A DNA stretch of 64,000 nt from Cyclobacterium plantarum (GTDB lineage Bacteria; Bacteroidota; Bacteroidia; Cytophagales; Cyclobacteriaceae). Each line of letters begins with the position of its first letter. The first letter of the stretch is position 1. The notes beneath the pieces are model-generated. The model was not told where the DNA came from. It did not search any database and saw nothing but the letters and a program-made list of their open reading frames with translations. The position numbers were made by a program, and so were the translations under genes. The stretch lies in contig NZ_JAANYN010000004.1 in NCBI RefSeq assembly GCF_011290685.1, positions 310,001-374,000 on the forward strand, given 5' to 3'. This document shows, in pieces, positions 54,207 to 63,501 of this stretch.

Positions 54207-55847
54207 ATGAAAATACATCTTAAACATTATTTTTATACCCTGTTTATGGGTATCTTCTTTTTTGTCGGCACGTCCTTTGGATTTGTCGTGGAAAGTGACA
54301 GTATCAAAACACCGGATAACTGGTTTTTACTTGATCCATTGGAAGATGGATTTATGGGAACCGGTGCAGAAAAAGCTTATGACCTGATCTTAAAAAATAA
54401 ATCACCCAAACAGACGGTAGTAGTTGCAGTGATTGATTCCGGAATTGATCTGGAGCATGAGGACCTGGAAGGAAAAATCTGGGTAAATAAAGGAGAAATC
54501 CCTGGAAATGGTATTGATGACGATGGGAATGGTTACGTGGACGATGTAAACGGGTGGAATTTCATCGGTGGACCTGATGGAAGCCATGTGGATGCAGATT
54601 CTCATGAATTGACCCGTGAATTCGTCAGGCTAAAGGCAAAATACGGAGAAATGGAGCAGGATGAGGTAAAAAGAAGAGACAGGGAAGAATTTGCCTACTG
54701 GAATCGGGTGAAAGCCAATTTTGAGGAGAGCCAGAAAGAAGCTGAAATGAACTTTAACATGTATTCCAATATGATGAAGGGCTTTTCCGGGATGGCAGAA
54801 TTGCTCAAAGAGAAATTTGAATTGGATAATTTTCGAAAAGCTGACCTGAAAGATTTTGACACCTCGGACGAGAAAGTAGCAACTGCAGTGGACATGATGA
54901 ATCAATTGTTTTCCATGGTAAACATGCAGGATCCTGGAATCAATGAAATTCTGGGAATGTTAGAAGAGGCAGTTGAACATTATAAAGTTCAAGCCGAATA
55001 TGCTTACAATACTGATTTTGATCCAAGGGATATAGTCGGTGATGACCCCGATGATTATAAGGAAAAATATTATGGCAACAATGACCCCACAGGTCCAGAC
55101 CCATCACATGGTACACATGTGGCCGGTATCATAGCAGCCAACAGAGGCAATAACATTGGTGTGGATGGGATAGCTGAGCATGTGTTGATCATGCCTATTA
55201 GAGCAGTGCCCAATGGGGACGAAAGAGATAAAGACATCGCCAATGCCATCCGTTATGCTGTGGACAATGGTGCCCATATCATCAACATGAGTTTTGGTAA
55301 ATCTTATTCTCCCGGGAAAAAACAGGTAGATAAATCAGTAAAATATGCTGCCAGAAAAGGAGTATTGCTGATCCATGCGGCCGGCAACAGTTCCAAAGAG
55401 ATCAATCCCGATAATAATTTTCCCAACCGCTGGTATGAGAGGAGAGGAGAATCCAACTCCTGGTTGGAAGTAGGAGCCTCATCTTCCCTGGATGGGGAGA
55501 ACCTGCCTGCCGATTTTTCTAATTTCAGTAAGAAACGGGTTGATTTGTTCGCTCCGGGTGTGGATATTTATTCTACCGTTCCCGGTTCTGAATACAAATC
55601 CAACAGCGGCACAAGCATGGCTGCTCCCACAGTTTCCGGAGTGGCTGCCTTATTGCTGGCCTATTATCCGGATTTGAAAGCCAAAGAAGTCAGGTCAATA
55701 TTAAGAAGTTCAGTTTACAAACCTGAAATAGTGGAAGTAAACCTCCCCGGAGAAGAAAAGACCACTCGCTTTGATGAGCTCAGTGATACGGGAGGTTTGG
55801 TCAATGCTTATCAGGCTGTTCAAATGGCAGAAAGCATGGAGAAGTAA
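54207..55847 (+). CDS. Secreted S8 (subtilisin-like) protease with a large Asp-His insertion
   Basis: This 546-residue serine protease has a signal peptide (LKHYFYTLFMGIFFFVGTSFG) and a complete triad: Asp77 in VVAVIDSGIDLEHEDL, His301 in PSHGTHVAGIIAAN and Ser470 in NSGTSMAAPTVSGVAALLL. Asp and His are 224 residues apart, against about 30 in subtilisin; the insert is acidic, helical and Met/Glu/Lys-rich. The ATG at 54207 begins the signal; the longer frame upstream overlaps the PagL-like gene in another register and is not credible. It precedes a cysteine desulfurase by 19 bp. Confidence 0.9.
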   Translation: MKIHLKHYFYTLFMGIFFFVGTSFGFVVESDSIKTPDNWFLLDPLEDGFMGTGAEKAYDLILKNKSPKQTVVVAVIDSGIDLEHEDLEGKIWVNKGEIPGNGIDDDGNGYVDDVNGWNFIGGPDGSHVDADSHELTREFVRLKAKYGEMEQDEVKRRDREEFAYWNRVKANFEESQKEAEMNFNMYSNMMKGFSGMAELLKEKFELDNFRKADLKDFDTSDEKVATAVDMMNQLFSMVNMQDPGINEILGMLEEAVEHYKVQAEYAYNTDFDPRDIVGDDPDDYKEKYYGNNDPTGPDPSHGTHVAGIIAANRGNNIGVDGIAEHVLIMPIRAVPNGDERDKDIANAIRYAVDNGAHIINMSFGKSYSPGKKQVDKSVKYAARKGVLLIHAAGNSSKEINPDNNFPNRWYERRGESNSWLEVGASSSLDGENLPADFSNFSKKRVDLFAPGVDIYSTVPGSEYKSNSGTSMAAPTVSGVAALLLAYYPDLKAKEVRSILRSSVYKPEIVEVNLPGEEKTTRFDELSDTGGLVNAYQAVQMAESMEK

Positions 55848-55866
55848 TAAACCTATTCTTCAATAA

Positions 55867-57036
55867 ATGAAATCCTATCCCACCTATTTGGATCACAACG
55901 CCACCACTCCCTGCCACCCTACGGTGCTGGAAGCAATGATGCCCTATTTTGGGACTCATTTTGGCAATGCATCCAGTAGTCACCATCCATACGGATGGAT
56001 GGCAGAGGAAGCTGTGGAAATGGCCAGGGAGCAGGTTGCCGAATTGATAGGTGCTCAGGCAAAAGAAATTGTATTTACGAGTGGAGCAACAGAAGCCATT
56101 AACCTGGCCATCAGGGGTGTGGCATGGGCAAATAAAGCCAAAGGAAACCACCTTATTACCCTAGAGACCGAACATAGTGCCGTTCTGGATACCATGAAAT
56201 CACTTTCAAAGCAGGGTTTTGAGATCAGCTATTTGCCGGTGAATGAGGACGGTTTGGTATCTCAGGAATTGCTGAAAAAAACTTTCAGAAAAACCACCAT
56301 ATTGCTTGCTGCCATGTTTGCCAATAATGAAACCGGGCTCGTGTTACCTGTTGGTGAAATGGCCGCTATGGCCAAACAGAATGAGGTGCTTTTTTTTACG
56401 GACGGGGTGCAGGCTGTAGGTAAAATTCCAGTGGACGTCAGGGAGGCAGGCATTGACCTGATGGCCTTGTCCGCGCATAAAATGTATGGTCCCAAGGGAG
56501 TGGGCGCTTTGTATCTGCGAAAGTCTCAGCCACATATTGCACTGGAACCACAGATAACAGGAGGAGGGCAGGAGACCGGAAGAAGGAGTGGTACCCTTAA
56601 CGTCCCGGGCATTGTAGGTTTGGGAAAAGCTGCGGAGTTGGCCTTGAATGAATTTCAGGAAGATGCACTCCGCCTTTCTGCTTTGAGGGATGAATTGGAA
56701 GAAGGACTGCTGCAAATTTCGGGGTCCGAAGTCAATGGGTCCAGGAAAAACAGGCTGCCACATGTAAGCAATATTTCTTTTAAAGGCATTCCCGGCAAGC
56801 CTTTTCTGCTCCGGATTAACAAGGGCCTTGCAGTGAGTTCAGGTGCAGCCTGTAGCAGTATTACCGACAAACCTTCGCACGTGCTTACTTCAATGGGTTT
56901 GGATGCTGAAACAGCAATGGCTACTTTGCGGTTTTCCCTGGGAAAATCTACCAACAGTGAAGACATTGCGCATGCCATTGATTGGGTTAGAGAAGTGCAC
57001 AGGGATTTGAAGCAATCATCAGTGTCCTATAGTTAA
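55867..57036 (+). CDS. Cysteine desulfurase (NifS/IscS-like)
   Basis: This 389-residue PLP enzyme takes sulfur from cysteine. It starts YLDHNATTPCHPTVLEAM, has TSGATEAINLAIRG, ETEHSAVLDTMK, the PLP-lysine SAHKMYGPKGVGALYL and the sulfur-accepting Cys loop AVSSGAACSSITDKPSHVL. It lies 10 bp upstream of moaC, so it probably supplies sulfur for molybdopterin or for sulfuration of a molybdoenzyme rather than general Fe-S assembly. No IscU or SufE is adjacent. Confidence 0.92.
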   Translation: MKSYPTYLDHNATTPCHPTVLEAMMPYFGTHFGNASSSHHPYGWMAEEAVEMAREQVAELIGAQAKEIVFTSGATEAINLAIRGVAWANKAKGNHLITLETEHSAVLDTMKSLSKQGFEISYLPVNEDGLVSQELLKKTFRKTTILLAAMFANNETGLVLPVGEMAAMAKQNEVLFFTDGVQAVGKIPVDVREAGIDLMALSAHKMYGPKGVGALYLRKSQPHIALEPQITGGGQETGRRSGTLNVPGIVGLGKAAELALNEFQEDALRLSALRDELEEGLLQISGSEVNGSRKNRLPHVSNISFKGIPGKPFLLRINKGLAVSSGAACSSITDKPSHVLTSMGLDAETAMATLRFSLGKSTNSEDIAHAIDWVREVHRDLKQSSVSYS

Positions 57037-57046
57037 TGAAATAGCC

Positions 57047-57532
57047 ATGTCAGAAAAAAACTTTTCCCATCTGGATAAAAAAACCGGAAATCCCAATATG
57101 GTGGATGTGGGAGAAAAACAACCCAGCCAAAGAACAGCCAGGGCTTCCTGCCGGGTGGTTTTGGGAGAAGAAATCATGCGGGAGCTGACAGCATCAGCTG
57201 ACCTGATGACCAAAAAAGGCCCTGTTTTTCAAACGGCCATTATTGCCGGTACCATGGGTGCCAAACAAACTTCCAACCTGATTCCACTTTGTCATCCAAT
57301 CGGATTGGATGATTGTAAGGTAAGCATTGATGTGTACAATGAATCAGAAGTAATCGTTCAATGTAGTGTGAGTGTATTTGGCAAGACTGGGGTGGAAATG
57401 GAAGCCATGACCGGTGTTTCCGTGGCAGCGCTGACCATTTATGATATGTGCAAAGGTTTCTCGCATGACATTAGGGTTAAAGAGATCAGATTAGAAGAAA
57501 AAACGGGAGGAAAACGTGATTTCAAAAGATAA
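57047..57532 (+). CDS. moaC: Cyclic pyranopterin monophosphate synthase
   Basis: This 161-residue enzyme catalyses the second part of the first step of molybdenum cofactor synthesis. Typical segments are NMVDVGEKQPSQRTARASC, MGAKQTSNLIPLCHPIGLDD, GVEMEAMTGVSVAALTIYDM and the active-site CKGFSHDIRVKEIRL. It is translated 10 bp after the cysteine desulfurase. No moaA or moaE is in the window, so the rest of the pathway is elsewhere. Confidence 0.96.
   Translation: MSEKNFSHLDKKTGNPNMVDVGEKQPSQRTARASCRVVLGEEIMRELTASADLMTKKGPVFQTAIIAGTMGAKQTSNLIPLCHPIGLDDCKVSIDVYNESEVIVQCSVSVFGKTGVEMEAMTGVSVAALTIYDMCKGFSHDIRVKEIRLEEKTGGKRDFKR
57506..57510 (+). promoter_or_regulatory. Strong Shine-Dalgarno site inside moaC
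   Basis: GGAGG lies 5 nt before the GTG at 57516, within the last codons of moaC. Such a strong site is rare in this genome segment and fixes the GTG as the start of the next gene. Confidence 0.75.
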
Positions 57533-58700
57533 ACATCAAAAACATGCCAAGCTTGCCAAAGCGCAATTTGGAGATTTTGGCAGGCTTGAGCTGGGATTTT
57601 TAGGAACTTCCTGTAAGCTGATACAGGAAATGGCAAGGGATATTATCCATAAGCTTTCCCTTGATTTTGGTTTGGCTTATGTAGATGCGGACCATCAGGA
57701 GGGAGACCAGTTATTGGCCGGAGCAGGAGATCCCGATAGTCTGATGCAATATCCCGAGTTCATGGAAATGAGGGACAAAATTGTTTTCAAAAGATTGGAC
57801 ATGCGGTTGGAAGAAACCTCTGTTTTTGAGCAAAGAGAATGGCTCAACAGACAGGATTTGGTGTTGATCAATGCCAACCATTTCAAGGCTACTCACCAGG
57901 TACTGGTCATAGATCCCAAAAAACCTTTGGATAAAAAATTATCCAAATTAACCCAGGTAAGCCTTATTCTTTTGAAAGAGGGAGTAAGTGAAATACCTGA
58001 AGTGGTTAGGGAGCATTTGCCTAATTGGAAAGAAATTCCCGTTTTTGGAATCCAGGAGACAGATAGATTGGCAGGATTTGTAAAGGATTTTATCATTAAT
58101 AACAGGCCAAAAGTAAACGGCCTGGTATTGGTGGGTGGTAAAAGTACCAGAATGGGCAGGGACAAATACAAGCTGGCCTATCATGGCAAAAGTCAAAAGG
58201 ACTACATGATGGATTTACTTGCCCCTTTTTGTGATGCTGTTTACCTTTCCTGTAATCCGGACCAGGCTGGAGAATTTCAAAATTCCTATCCTCTGGTAAC
58301 GGATACGGTTTTACATTTGGGTCCTTTTGGAGGATTGCTTTCGGCTTTTATGAAAGATCCCGATAAAGCATGGCTCACAGTGGCTTGTGATCTGCCTTTT
58401 TTGTCCGAAAAAACCATTCAATATTTGATAGCGCACAGAAATCCGTCCAAATTGGCCACCGCATTTTTGGATCCGAAAGGGGAATTTCCTGAGCCATTGG
58501 TTACGCTTTGGGAACCACGTGCCTACCCGGTAATGTACCGATTTTTAAGTCAGGGATACAGTTGTCCGCGTAAGGTGCTGATCAATTCGGCTATTGAATT
58601 ACTTGAGGCACCGGATACTTCAGAGTTTCAAAACATCAATTACCCCGAAGATCACGAAGCGGCCATGACGGTACTGAAAAGTAAAAACCCCAAAATCTAG
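57516..58700 (+). CDS. mobA: MobB-like/MobA-like fusion: molybdenum cofactor guanylyltransferase
   Basis: This 394-residue protein has two parts. Residues 1-190 resemble a MobB-type P-loop domain with a degenerate nucleotide loop (LGFLGTSCKLI in place of GxxGxGKT). Residues 200-394 are a MobA-type NTP transferase starting VNGLVLVGGKSTRMGRDKYKL, with LHLGPFGGLLSAF, WLTVACDLPFL and FLDPKGEFPEPLVTLWEP. It starts with GTG, overlaps moaC by 17 bp and has a strong SD site. It attaches GMP to molybdopterin to form the MGD cofactor. The N-terminal domain may assist but probably does not bind GTP normally, since the lysine and glycine pattern is altered. Confidence 0.82.
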   Translation: MISKDKHQKHAKLAKAQFGDFGRLELGFLGTSCKLIQEMARDIIHKLSLDFGLAYVDADHQEGDQLLAGAGDPDSLMQYPEFMEMRDKIVFKRLDMRLEETSVFEQREWLNRQDLVLINANHFKATHQVLVIDPKKPLDKKLSKLTQVSLILLKEGVSEIPEVVREHLPNWKEIPVFGIQETDRLAGFVKDFIINNRPKVNGLVLVGGKSTRMGRDKYKLAYHGKSQKDYMMDLLAPFCDAVYLSCNPDQAGEFQNSYPLVTDTVLHLGPFGGLLSAFMKDPDKAWLTVACDLPFLSEKTIQYLIAHRNPSKLATAFLDPKGEFPEPLVTLWEPRAYPVMYRFLSQGYSCPRKVLINSAIELLEAPDTSEFQNINYPEDHEAAMTVLKSKNPKI

Positions 58701-58712
58701 TCCTGTATTTCA

Positions 58713-58746
58713 TTGACCCCAAAGCCAAAAATTTCAGGTATATTTG
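58713..58746 (+). promoter_or_regulatory. Bacteroidota-type promoter, close to the start codon
   Basis: TTG (58713-58715), a 23-nt spacer and TATATTTG (58739-58746) match the consensus. The ATG at 58751 follows by only 4 nt, so the transcript would be leaderless or nearly so. Confidence 0.65.
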
Positions 58747-58750
58747 TGCC

Positions 58751-59944
58751 ATGATAGATTTTAACCAGACAGGTAGATTGGTAATTACCTGTTATGATAG
58801 AAATGCCCCTTTTTTGGAATCGGAATTAATTGAGTTGGGTTTTGAACCTGAGGGAGTTTACCGAACGCATGTGGAATTAAAGGGCAGTTTGTATGATTGC
58901 CTTTTTTTAAACATGCACCTGAGAACGGCAAGTCATGTCTTATACGAAATTGATAGTTTTCCCCTGGACCACATTTCAAACCTGTATCCTATTGTAAAAG
59001 AGCTTCCTTGGGAAGATTATATTGATCCTGATGGATATTTTTCTGTAATCAGCAATGTACGGCATGAATCGGTGGATAATCCACTATTTGTCAATGTTAA
59101 AATCAAAGATGCCATTGCAGACCGGTTCCGGGAAAAATTTGGAGTCAGGCCTGATTCCGGCTCTGTACTCAATGAAGCTGTATTTCAGTTTTTCTGGAAA
59201 GGGGATGAAGCCAGCTTGTATATCAACACCAGTGGAGATACCCTGATCAAGCACGGATACCGGAAAATTCCCGGCACAGCGCCCATGATGGAGTCCCTGG
59301 CGGCGGCAACGCTGATTGCCTCTGGTTGGGACAGGAAAAGTCCCTTTATTAATCCTATGTGTGGAGCAGGTACCGTTGTCATAGAGGCAGTCATGATGGC
59401 TACGGATCGGTTTCCAGGTTTGTTCAGGGATGATTATGCGATGATGTATATCAAGGGCTATGATGCCGGGGTCTATTATGATTTAAAAAAGAAATTGCAG
59501 GCCAAAATCAAGGACAGGCCGGAATTGGTATTCATTGCCTCTGATATCAGCGAACGGGCGATTAATGCCAGCAGAGCCAATGCAAAGGCAGCAGGAGTGG
59601 AAGATTTAATTCAGTTTGAAACCTGTGATTTCAGAGATGCCAGCATACCAGAAACAGATAAGGGATCCTTGTTTTTTAATCCGGAATATGGAGAAAGGCT
59701 TGGCGAGGAAGAAAGCCTGGAAACGACTTACCGGGAGATTGGTGATTTTATGAAACAGCGCTGTGCAGGTTATACCGGTCTGGTGTTTACCGGAAACCTG
59801 GATTTGGGCAAAAGAATAGGATTAAAGCCGAAGCGTAGGATCCCCTTTTACAATGGGACCATAGATTGCCGGCTTCTGGTATTTGAGTTGTACAAAGGTA
59901 GCAGGCAGCCGGGAAAGGCTTCTTCCGTTGATGTCCCGAAATAA
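58751..59944 (+). CDS. THUMP-domain class I SAM-dependent RNA methyltransferase (RlmL/Trm11-like)
   Basis: This 397-residue enzyme has an N-terminal ferredoxin-like/THUMP region (residues 1-160) followed by a Rossmann methyltransferase with NPMCGAGTVVIEAVMMA (SAM motif I), FIASDISERAINASRANAKAAG and the motif IV region LFFNPEYGERLGEEE. The usual N-P-P-Y is N-P-E-Y here, a departure at a catalytic motif. It probably makes m2G in rRNA or tRNA. It has its own promoter and ends 216 bp before the convergent M28 peptidase gene. Confidence 0.88.
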   Translation: MIDFNQTGRLVITCYDRNAPFLESELIELGFEPEGVYRTHVELKGSLYDCLFLNMHLRTASHVLYEIDSFPLDHISNLYPIVKELPWEDYIDPDGYFSVISNVRHESVDNPLFVNVKIKDAIADRFREKFGVRPDSGSVLNEAVFQFFWKGDEASLYINTSGDTLIKHGYRKIPGTAPMMESLAAATLIASGWDRKSPFINPMCGAGTVVIEAVMMATDRFPGLFRDDYAMMYIKGYDAGVYYDLKKKLQAKIKDRPELVFIASDISERAINASRANAKAAGVEDLIQFETCDFRDASIPETDKGSLFFNPEYGERLGEEESLETTYREIGDFMKQRCAGYTGLVFTGNLDLGKRIGLKPKRRIPFYNGTIDCRLLVFELYKGSRQPGKASSVDVPK

Positions 59945-60086
59945 TGGAAAATTAGAAGAGGTAAAAGGGTTAGGATTTTCAATGACTTTTAGAGTATCAA
60001 AGTACATTCGATATTTCTCTATTCGGAATAAACAGGAAACATGCATAAACCCTGTCTGTTAGGGTCTTATAGTATGTCCTGCGCAC

Positions 60087-60132
60087 AAAATCATTCCCTG
60101 CGCTTCTCAGCAGAAAGATGGGGAATGGTTTT
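60087..60132. terminator. Bidirectional stem-loop between convergent genes
   Basis: AAAATCATTCCC pairs with GGGAATGGTTTT (12 bp with one G-U) around a 22-nt loop. The T-run on one arm and the A-run on the other let it serve both the methyltransferase and the M28 peptidase transcripts. A smaller CAGC/GCTG stem with downstream T-run lies at 60143-60154. Confidence 0.7.
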
Positions 60133-60160
60133 CTTGCATTTTCAGCACTTGCTGATAATT

Positions 60161-62266
60161 TTACCCTTTTTTTAAACCTTTACTTATACCCTGAATAACT
60201 TTGGTAAGTTGTTGCAAAGCTGCTTCGTATTTTTGATCCCATTGTTCCAAATTTGCTGTTGATTGATTGGAAATTTCAAATTGAATAGCAGGTAATATCC
60301 AGGAAGCATAGCCACTGAAGGGATCATTGGATGCATAAAGCGACTTGTACCAACTCCCAAAAGGCATGCCCTCCTCCAGGATAAAACTTTTTTCAAGGCT
60401 GATTAGGGCCTTGTTTACGGAGGATATTTCCTTTGAGCTCAAGGCATCTTTTTCCAATGCCTGGTTTACGAGGCTGTCCATTTCTTCAGCTGCTGCTTTA
60501 AGCTCTTCCAGCATTTTTAGGCTTGCTGTAAACCCTAGAAAATCCTCATCGTATTTTTGAATTTCTGTAGTGACAGTTGCCAGATGCTGACTCAGGTCTT
60601 CTGCGTATCGCGGTACCTGGTAGGGGATGATAGGTGCATTGGCCAGTCTCAGGGCCATGATACCAGCCCATTGGGCAACGGTTCCACCCATTTGGAACCC
60701 GGGATCGGCAAATTTTTCGTAAAAATAGAAATCATCGTAGTTGGTATGGTACAAGGTCGGGCCCCCTGCTCCTCCGCTAAGCGAAGGGATTCCAACATGC
60801 ATGTAAAAAGCAATGTGGTCTGAACCGCCGCCCAGGTTTCCAATGGAGGGGGTTGGATTGTCTTTTGCCCAGAATTCAAAAACTGTTTCATCTGAGTAAG
60901 GGTAGTCCACTTTTTTGGCCGCCTCCGTCATGGTTTTTTTCAGACTTGGTGCGGCTGCTCCACCGATGTTTTTCCCTGAAACTCCGCCATCAAAATTCAA
61001 ATAAGCAACCGCTTTCGCACCCAATTCATCCTTCAACTCCTCCACCCATTCGGTGGAACCGATGACACCATGTTCTTCACCGTCCCAGTGGGCAATAAGG
61101 ATGGAGCGCTTGGGTTTTTTTCCCTGCTCTGCGAGCTTGCCCAGTGCCTGGCTTAGGGTAAGAAGCATGGAAGTACCACTATTTGGGTCTGTGGCCCCAA
61201 ATGCCCATGCATCGTAATGGCAGCCGAGAATGACCCATTCATCCGGATAGGTACTGCCTTTAAGGGTACCCACCACGTTATTGATCCGAACGAAATCTAT
61301 GGGCTGCTCTACCTTTACCCTTACGGTGAGCTTTGGTCCGCCTTCCACCCGGTAAGTGAAGGGCAAGCCACCCTGCCAGGCTGCCGGTACCGGTGTTCCC
61401 TGCATTTGGCTCAGGATTTTCTCTGCTGAGGCATAGGGGATAGGGGTAACGGGAATACTGTGCAATTGGGTCTCTTCCGGGTCTAGTCTGGCGATACGCT
61501 TTTTACCATCCAGTGGCAGGGCAGGTTCGAAGGGAGTCAGGGGGTCTCCTGTAAAGCTTTCGGTCAACAAGGAGCCCCGTTGTATGGCACTTTCATTGTA
61601 ATAGGGACCTTCGGGAAACACCAGGCCCTTGGTAAAACCATTGTCTTTTGGGTCAGTATAGATCAATAAACCGGCAGCACCATGAGCTGCTGCGAATTTG
61701 GCCTTAAACCCCCTGAAATTCCCACCATACCTGGCAATTACGATTTTTCCGCTCAAATCAACCCCTAACGTCTCTAATTCCTCAAAATCCGCTTTGGTTC
61801 CATAATTGGCATAAACTACTTCCCCGCTTACATCTCCTGAACCCGAGAAGGCATTCCAACCCTTTTTTAAACCGGAATGTTCGCTAAAAGCATCGGCTTC
61901 CTGAATATCTTCCATTTGGTTCAGGGGCTGCCGTTTAGGGGTAATGATTTCTACCAACGAAATCCCGGGATCCTTAGGCATGTAAACATCATATGGATAT
62001 TTCCGGCTATCCCATCCTGCTTCTTGCATTACGGTCAGCAGGTAATCTCCCACTGCATTATTTTCCGGGCTGCCTGCAATGTGTGGATGTTTGGTGATGG
62101 TTTGCAAGTGTTTTTTAAAGCTTGAAAAATCTACTGTTTCCAAAAAGAGCTCTTCTAATGCCTCTTGTTTTTCGGATTCTTCCCTGGAAAACCCGTCTAA
62201 TTTGTTTTGACAAAAACCAAAGCCAGCCAGGAGCAAAAAGGTACAAGCCAGGAAATACTTTTTCAT
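60161..62266 (-). CDS. Secreted M28 metallopeptidase (glutamate carboxypeptidase II-like)
   Basis: This 701-residue peptidase has a signal peptide (FLACTFLLLAGFGFCQ), a PA domain at about 130-250 (GKIVIARYGGNFRGFK, AAHGAAGLLIYTDP), the M28 core with zinc ligands in LGCHYDAWAFGATDPNSGTS and HWDGEEHGVIGSTEW, plus GGGSDHIAFYMHVGIPSL, and a C-terminal transferrin-receptor-like dimerisation domain. The Glu pair of the motif DGEEHG supplies the base and a ligand. It probably trims peptides in the periplasm. It lies 12 bp after the NlpC/P60 gene in a - strand operon. Confidence 0.9.
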   Translation of the reverse strand: MKKYFLACTFLLLAGFGFCQNKLDGFSREESEKQEALEELFLETVDFSSFKKHLQTITKHPHIAGSPENNAVGDYLLTVMQEAGWDSRKYPYDVYMPKDPGISLVEIITPKRQPLNQMEDIQEADAFSEHSGLKKGWNAFSGSGDVSGEVVYANYGTKADFEELETLGVDLSGKIVIARYGGNFRGFKAKFAAAHGAAGLLIYTDPKDNGFTKGLVFPEGPYYNESAIQRGSLLTESFTGDPLTPFEPALPLDGKKRIARLDPEETQLHSIPVTPIPYASAEKILSQMQGTPVPAAWQGGLPFTYRVEGGPKLTVRVKVEQPIDFVRINNVVGTLKGSTYPDEWVILGCHYDAWAFGATDPNSGTSMLLTLSQALGKLAEQGKKPKRSILIAHWDGEEHGVIGSTEWVEELKDELGAKAVAYLNFDGGVSGKNIGGAAAPSLKKTMTEAAKKVDYPYSDETVFEFWAKDNPTPSIGNLGGGSDHIAFYMHVGIPSLSGGAGGPTLYHTNYDDFYFYEKFADPGFQMGGTVAQWAGIMALRLANAPIIPYQVPRYAEDLSQHLATVTTEIQKYDEDFLGFTASLKMLEELKAAAEEMDSLVNQALEKDALSSKEISSVNKALISLEKSFILEEGMPFGSWYKSLYASNDPFSGYASWILPAIQFEISNQSTANLEQWDQKYEAALQQLTKVIQGISKGLKKG

Positions 62267-62278
62267 TATTGTTTGATT

Positions 62279-63439
62279 TTATTGTAGGACTTGATCGACG
62301 GAAAGGATGTGTTCGCTGGGTTTATTGCGAATCCTCTTGGTTCGAAGGTAGCGGTTTAATTCATAGGCATCATAATTTTCATCATCGGGATCAAAACTGC
62401 TGATCCTCACCCGCCCTCTGGAATGAATAAATTGATTGTCTCCAATCCACATGCCCACATGTACCACTCTTTCTTTACTTTCTGCTGTGGCCGGGACACC
62501 AAAAAACAGCAAGTCACCCACCTCCAGGTTTTCCCAGTTTTTGTCCGAATCCACCAACTCCCCTTCATTTATTTGTTGGGATGCGTCTCTGGGTATCACC
62601 ATGCCATTCAGGAAATAGATGGTTTTGGTAAAGCCGCTACAATCCATGCCCTTGGGGGATGTTCCTCCCCAGAGATAGGGTGACCCCATCATTAACCGGG
62701 CTGTCTGGATCAGGGATTGATCATCTGTACTGCGGCTGTTTTTCCACCTTTCATAGGGGACCGCCTTTTCCAGGGAAATGAATCCTCTACGGTTGTCTGG
62801 CAAGGCTACACTATAGCCAGTCTGAGAAATTTCGATCAACTCCAGCACATTACCTGCAGTAATATCGCTGACGATGTCCGAAGTGCTTTCGTCTGCATAG
62901 ATATTCGCAATCATTTCGGTAACGACTACTTTATCTTTTTCCATCCATAGGTTCAGCGATTCCTGATTTAGCCTGACAATGGCAGCAGCATCTACCCAGG
63001 AAAGGTAACCGTCTGGCGTTTGTACAAGGTACCAACTCCCGGAGGCTTTTAATACATTCAATGGAGTGCCCATAAGAGCCTGCGTGGCCAATTCTGCTGA
63101 ATGCCTGGGCTCGCTCCGAATATTGGCTACCGAATTGGTTACCAATGCCATGTTTAAATCTCCCAGCGCAGGATCCGGTAAAAGCTTTACACTATCTGTA
63201 TAAGAAATACCCTCTGTGTTCAATTTCTCCAATAATTCCTGATGGGCTTCTTTAACGTTGGTTTCTCCGATCAAAACGCCATCTTTCCAGCTAACGTCGA
63301 AAAGAGCAACTCTTTTATCCGGAGCGTAGTTGCTTTGTATGTCCTCCAGCATCTCCCTGGCAAGGGTTTCTTCCCCGTTATTTTTACAAGCTGTAATCCA
63401 AAATAAAAGTAGTATGCAGAAATAGAATGTTTGTTTCAT
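62279..63439 (-). CDS. NlpC/P60 lipoprotein with SH3-like domains
   Basis: This 386-residue predicted lipoprotein (lipobox ITAC) has bacterial SH3 modules (about 100-230; NIRSEPRHSAELATQAL, PDGYLSWVDAAA) and a C-terminal NlpC/P60 cysteine peptidase domain: catalytic Cys in SPKGMDCSGFTKTIY and His in VVHVGMWIGDNQFIHSRG. Such enzymes cut the gamma-D-Glu to diamino-acid bond in peptidoglycan stems. ATG 63439 opens the signal; the frame could begin at an upstream TTG. It is followed by the M28 peptidase and preceded by an amidohydrolase, suggesting murein-peptide or dipeptide breakdown. Confidence 0.9.
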   Translation of the reverse strand: MKQTFYFCILLLFWITACKNNGEETLAREMLEDIQSNYAPDKRVALFDVSWKDGVLIGETNVKEAHQELLEKLNTEGISYTDSVKLLPDPALGDLNMALVTNSVANIRSEPRHSAELATQALMGTPLNVLKASGSWYLVQTPDGYLSWVDAAAIVRLNQESLNLWMEKDKVVVTEMIANIYADESTSDIVSDITAGNVLELIEISQTGYSVALPDNRRGFISLEKAVPYERWKNSRSTDDQSLIQTARLMMGSPYLWGGTSPKGMDCSGFTKTIYFLNGMVIPRDASQQINEGELVDSDKNWENLEVGDLLFFGVPATAESKERVVHVGMWIGDNQFIHSRGRVRISSFDPDDENYDAYELNRYLRTKRIRNKPSEHILSVDQVLQ

Positions 63440-63501
63440 GAATAACAATTAAATTTTCACCCTAATGTATGAAGAAAGTACTAATTCAGGAAAATTAGGC
63501 T

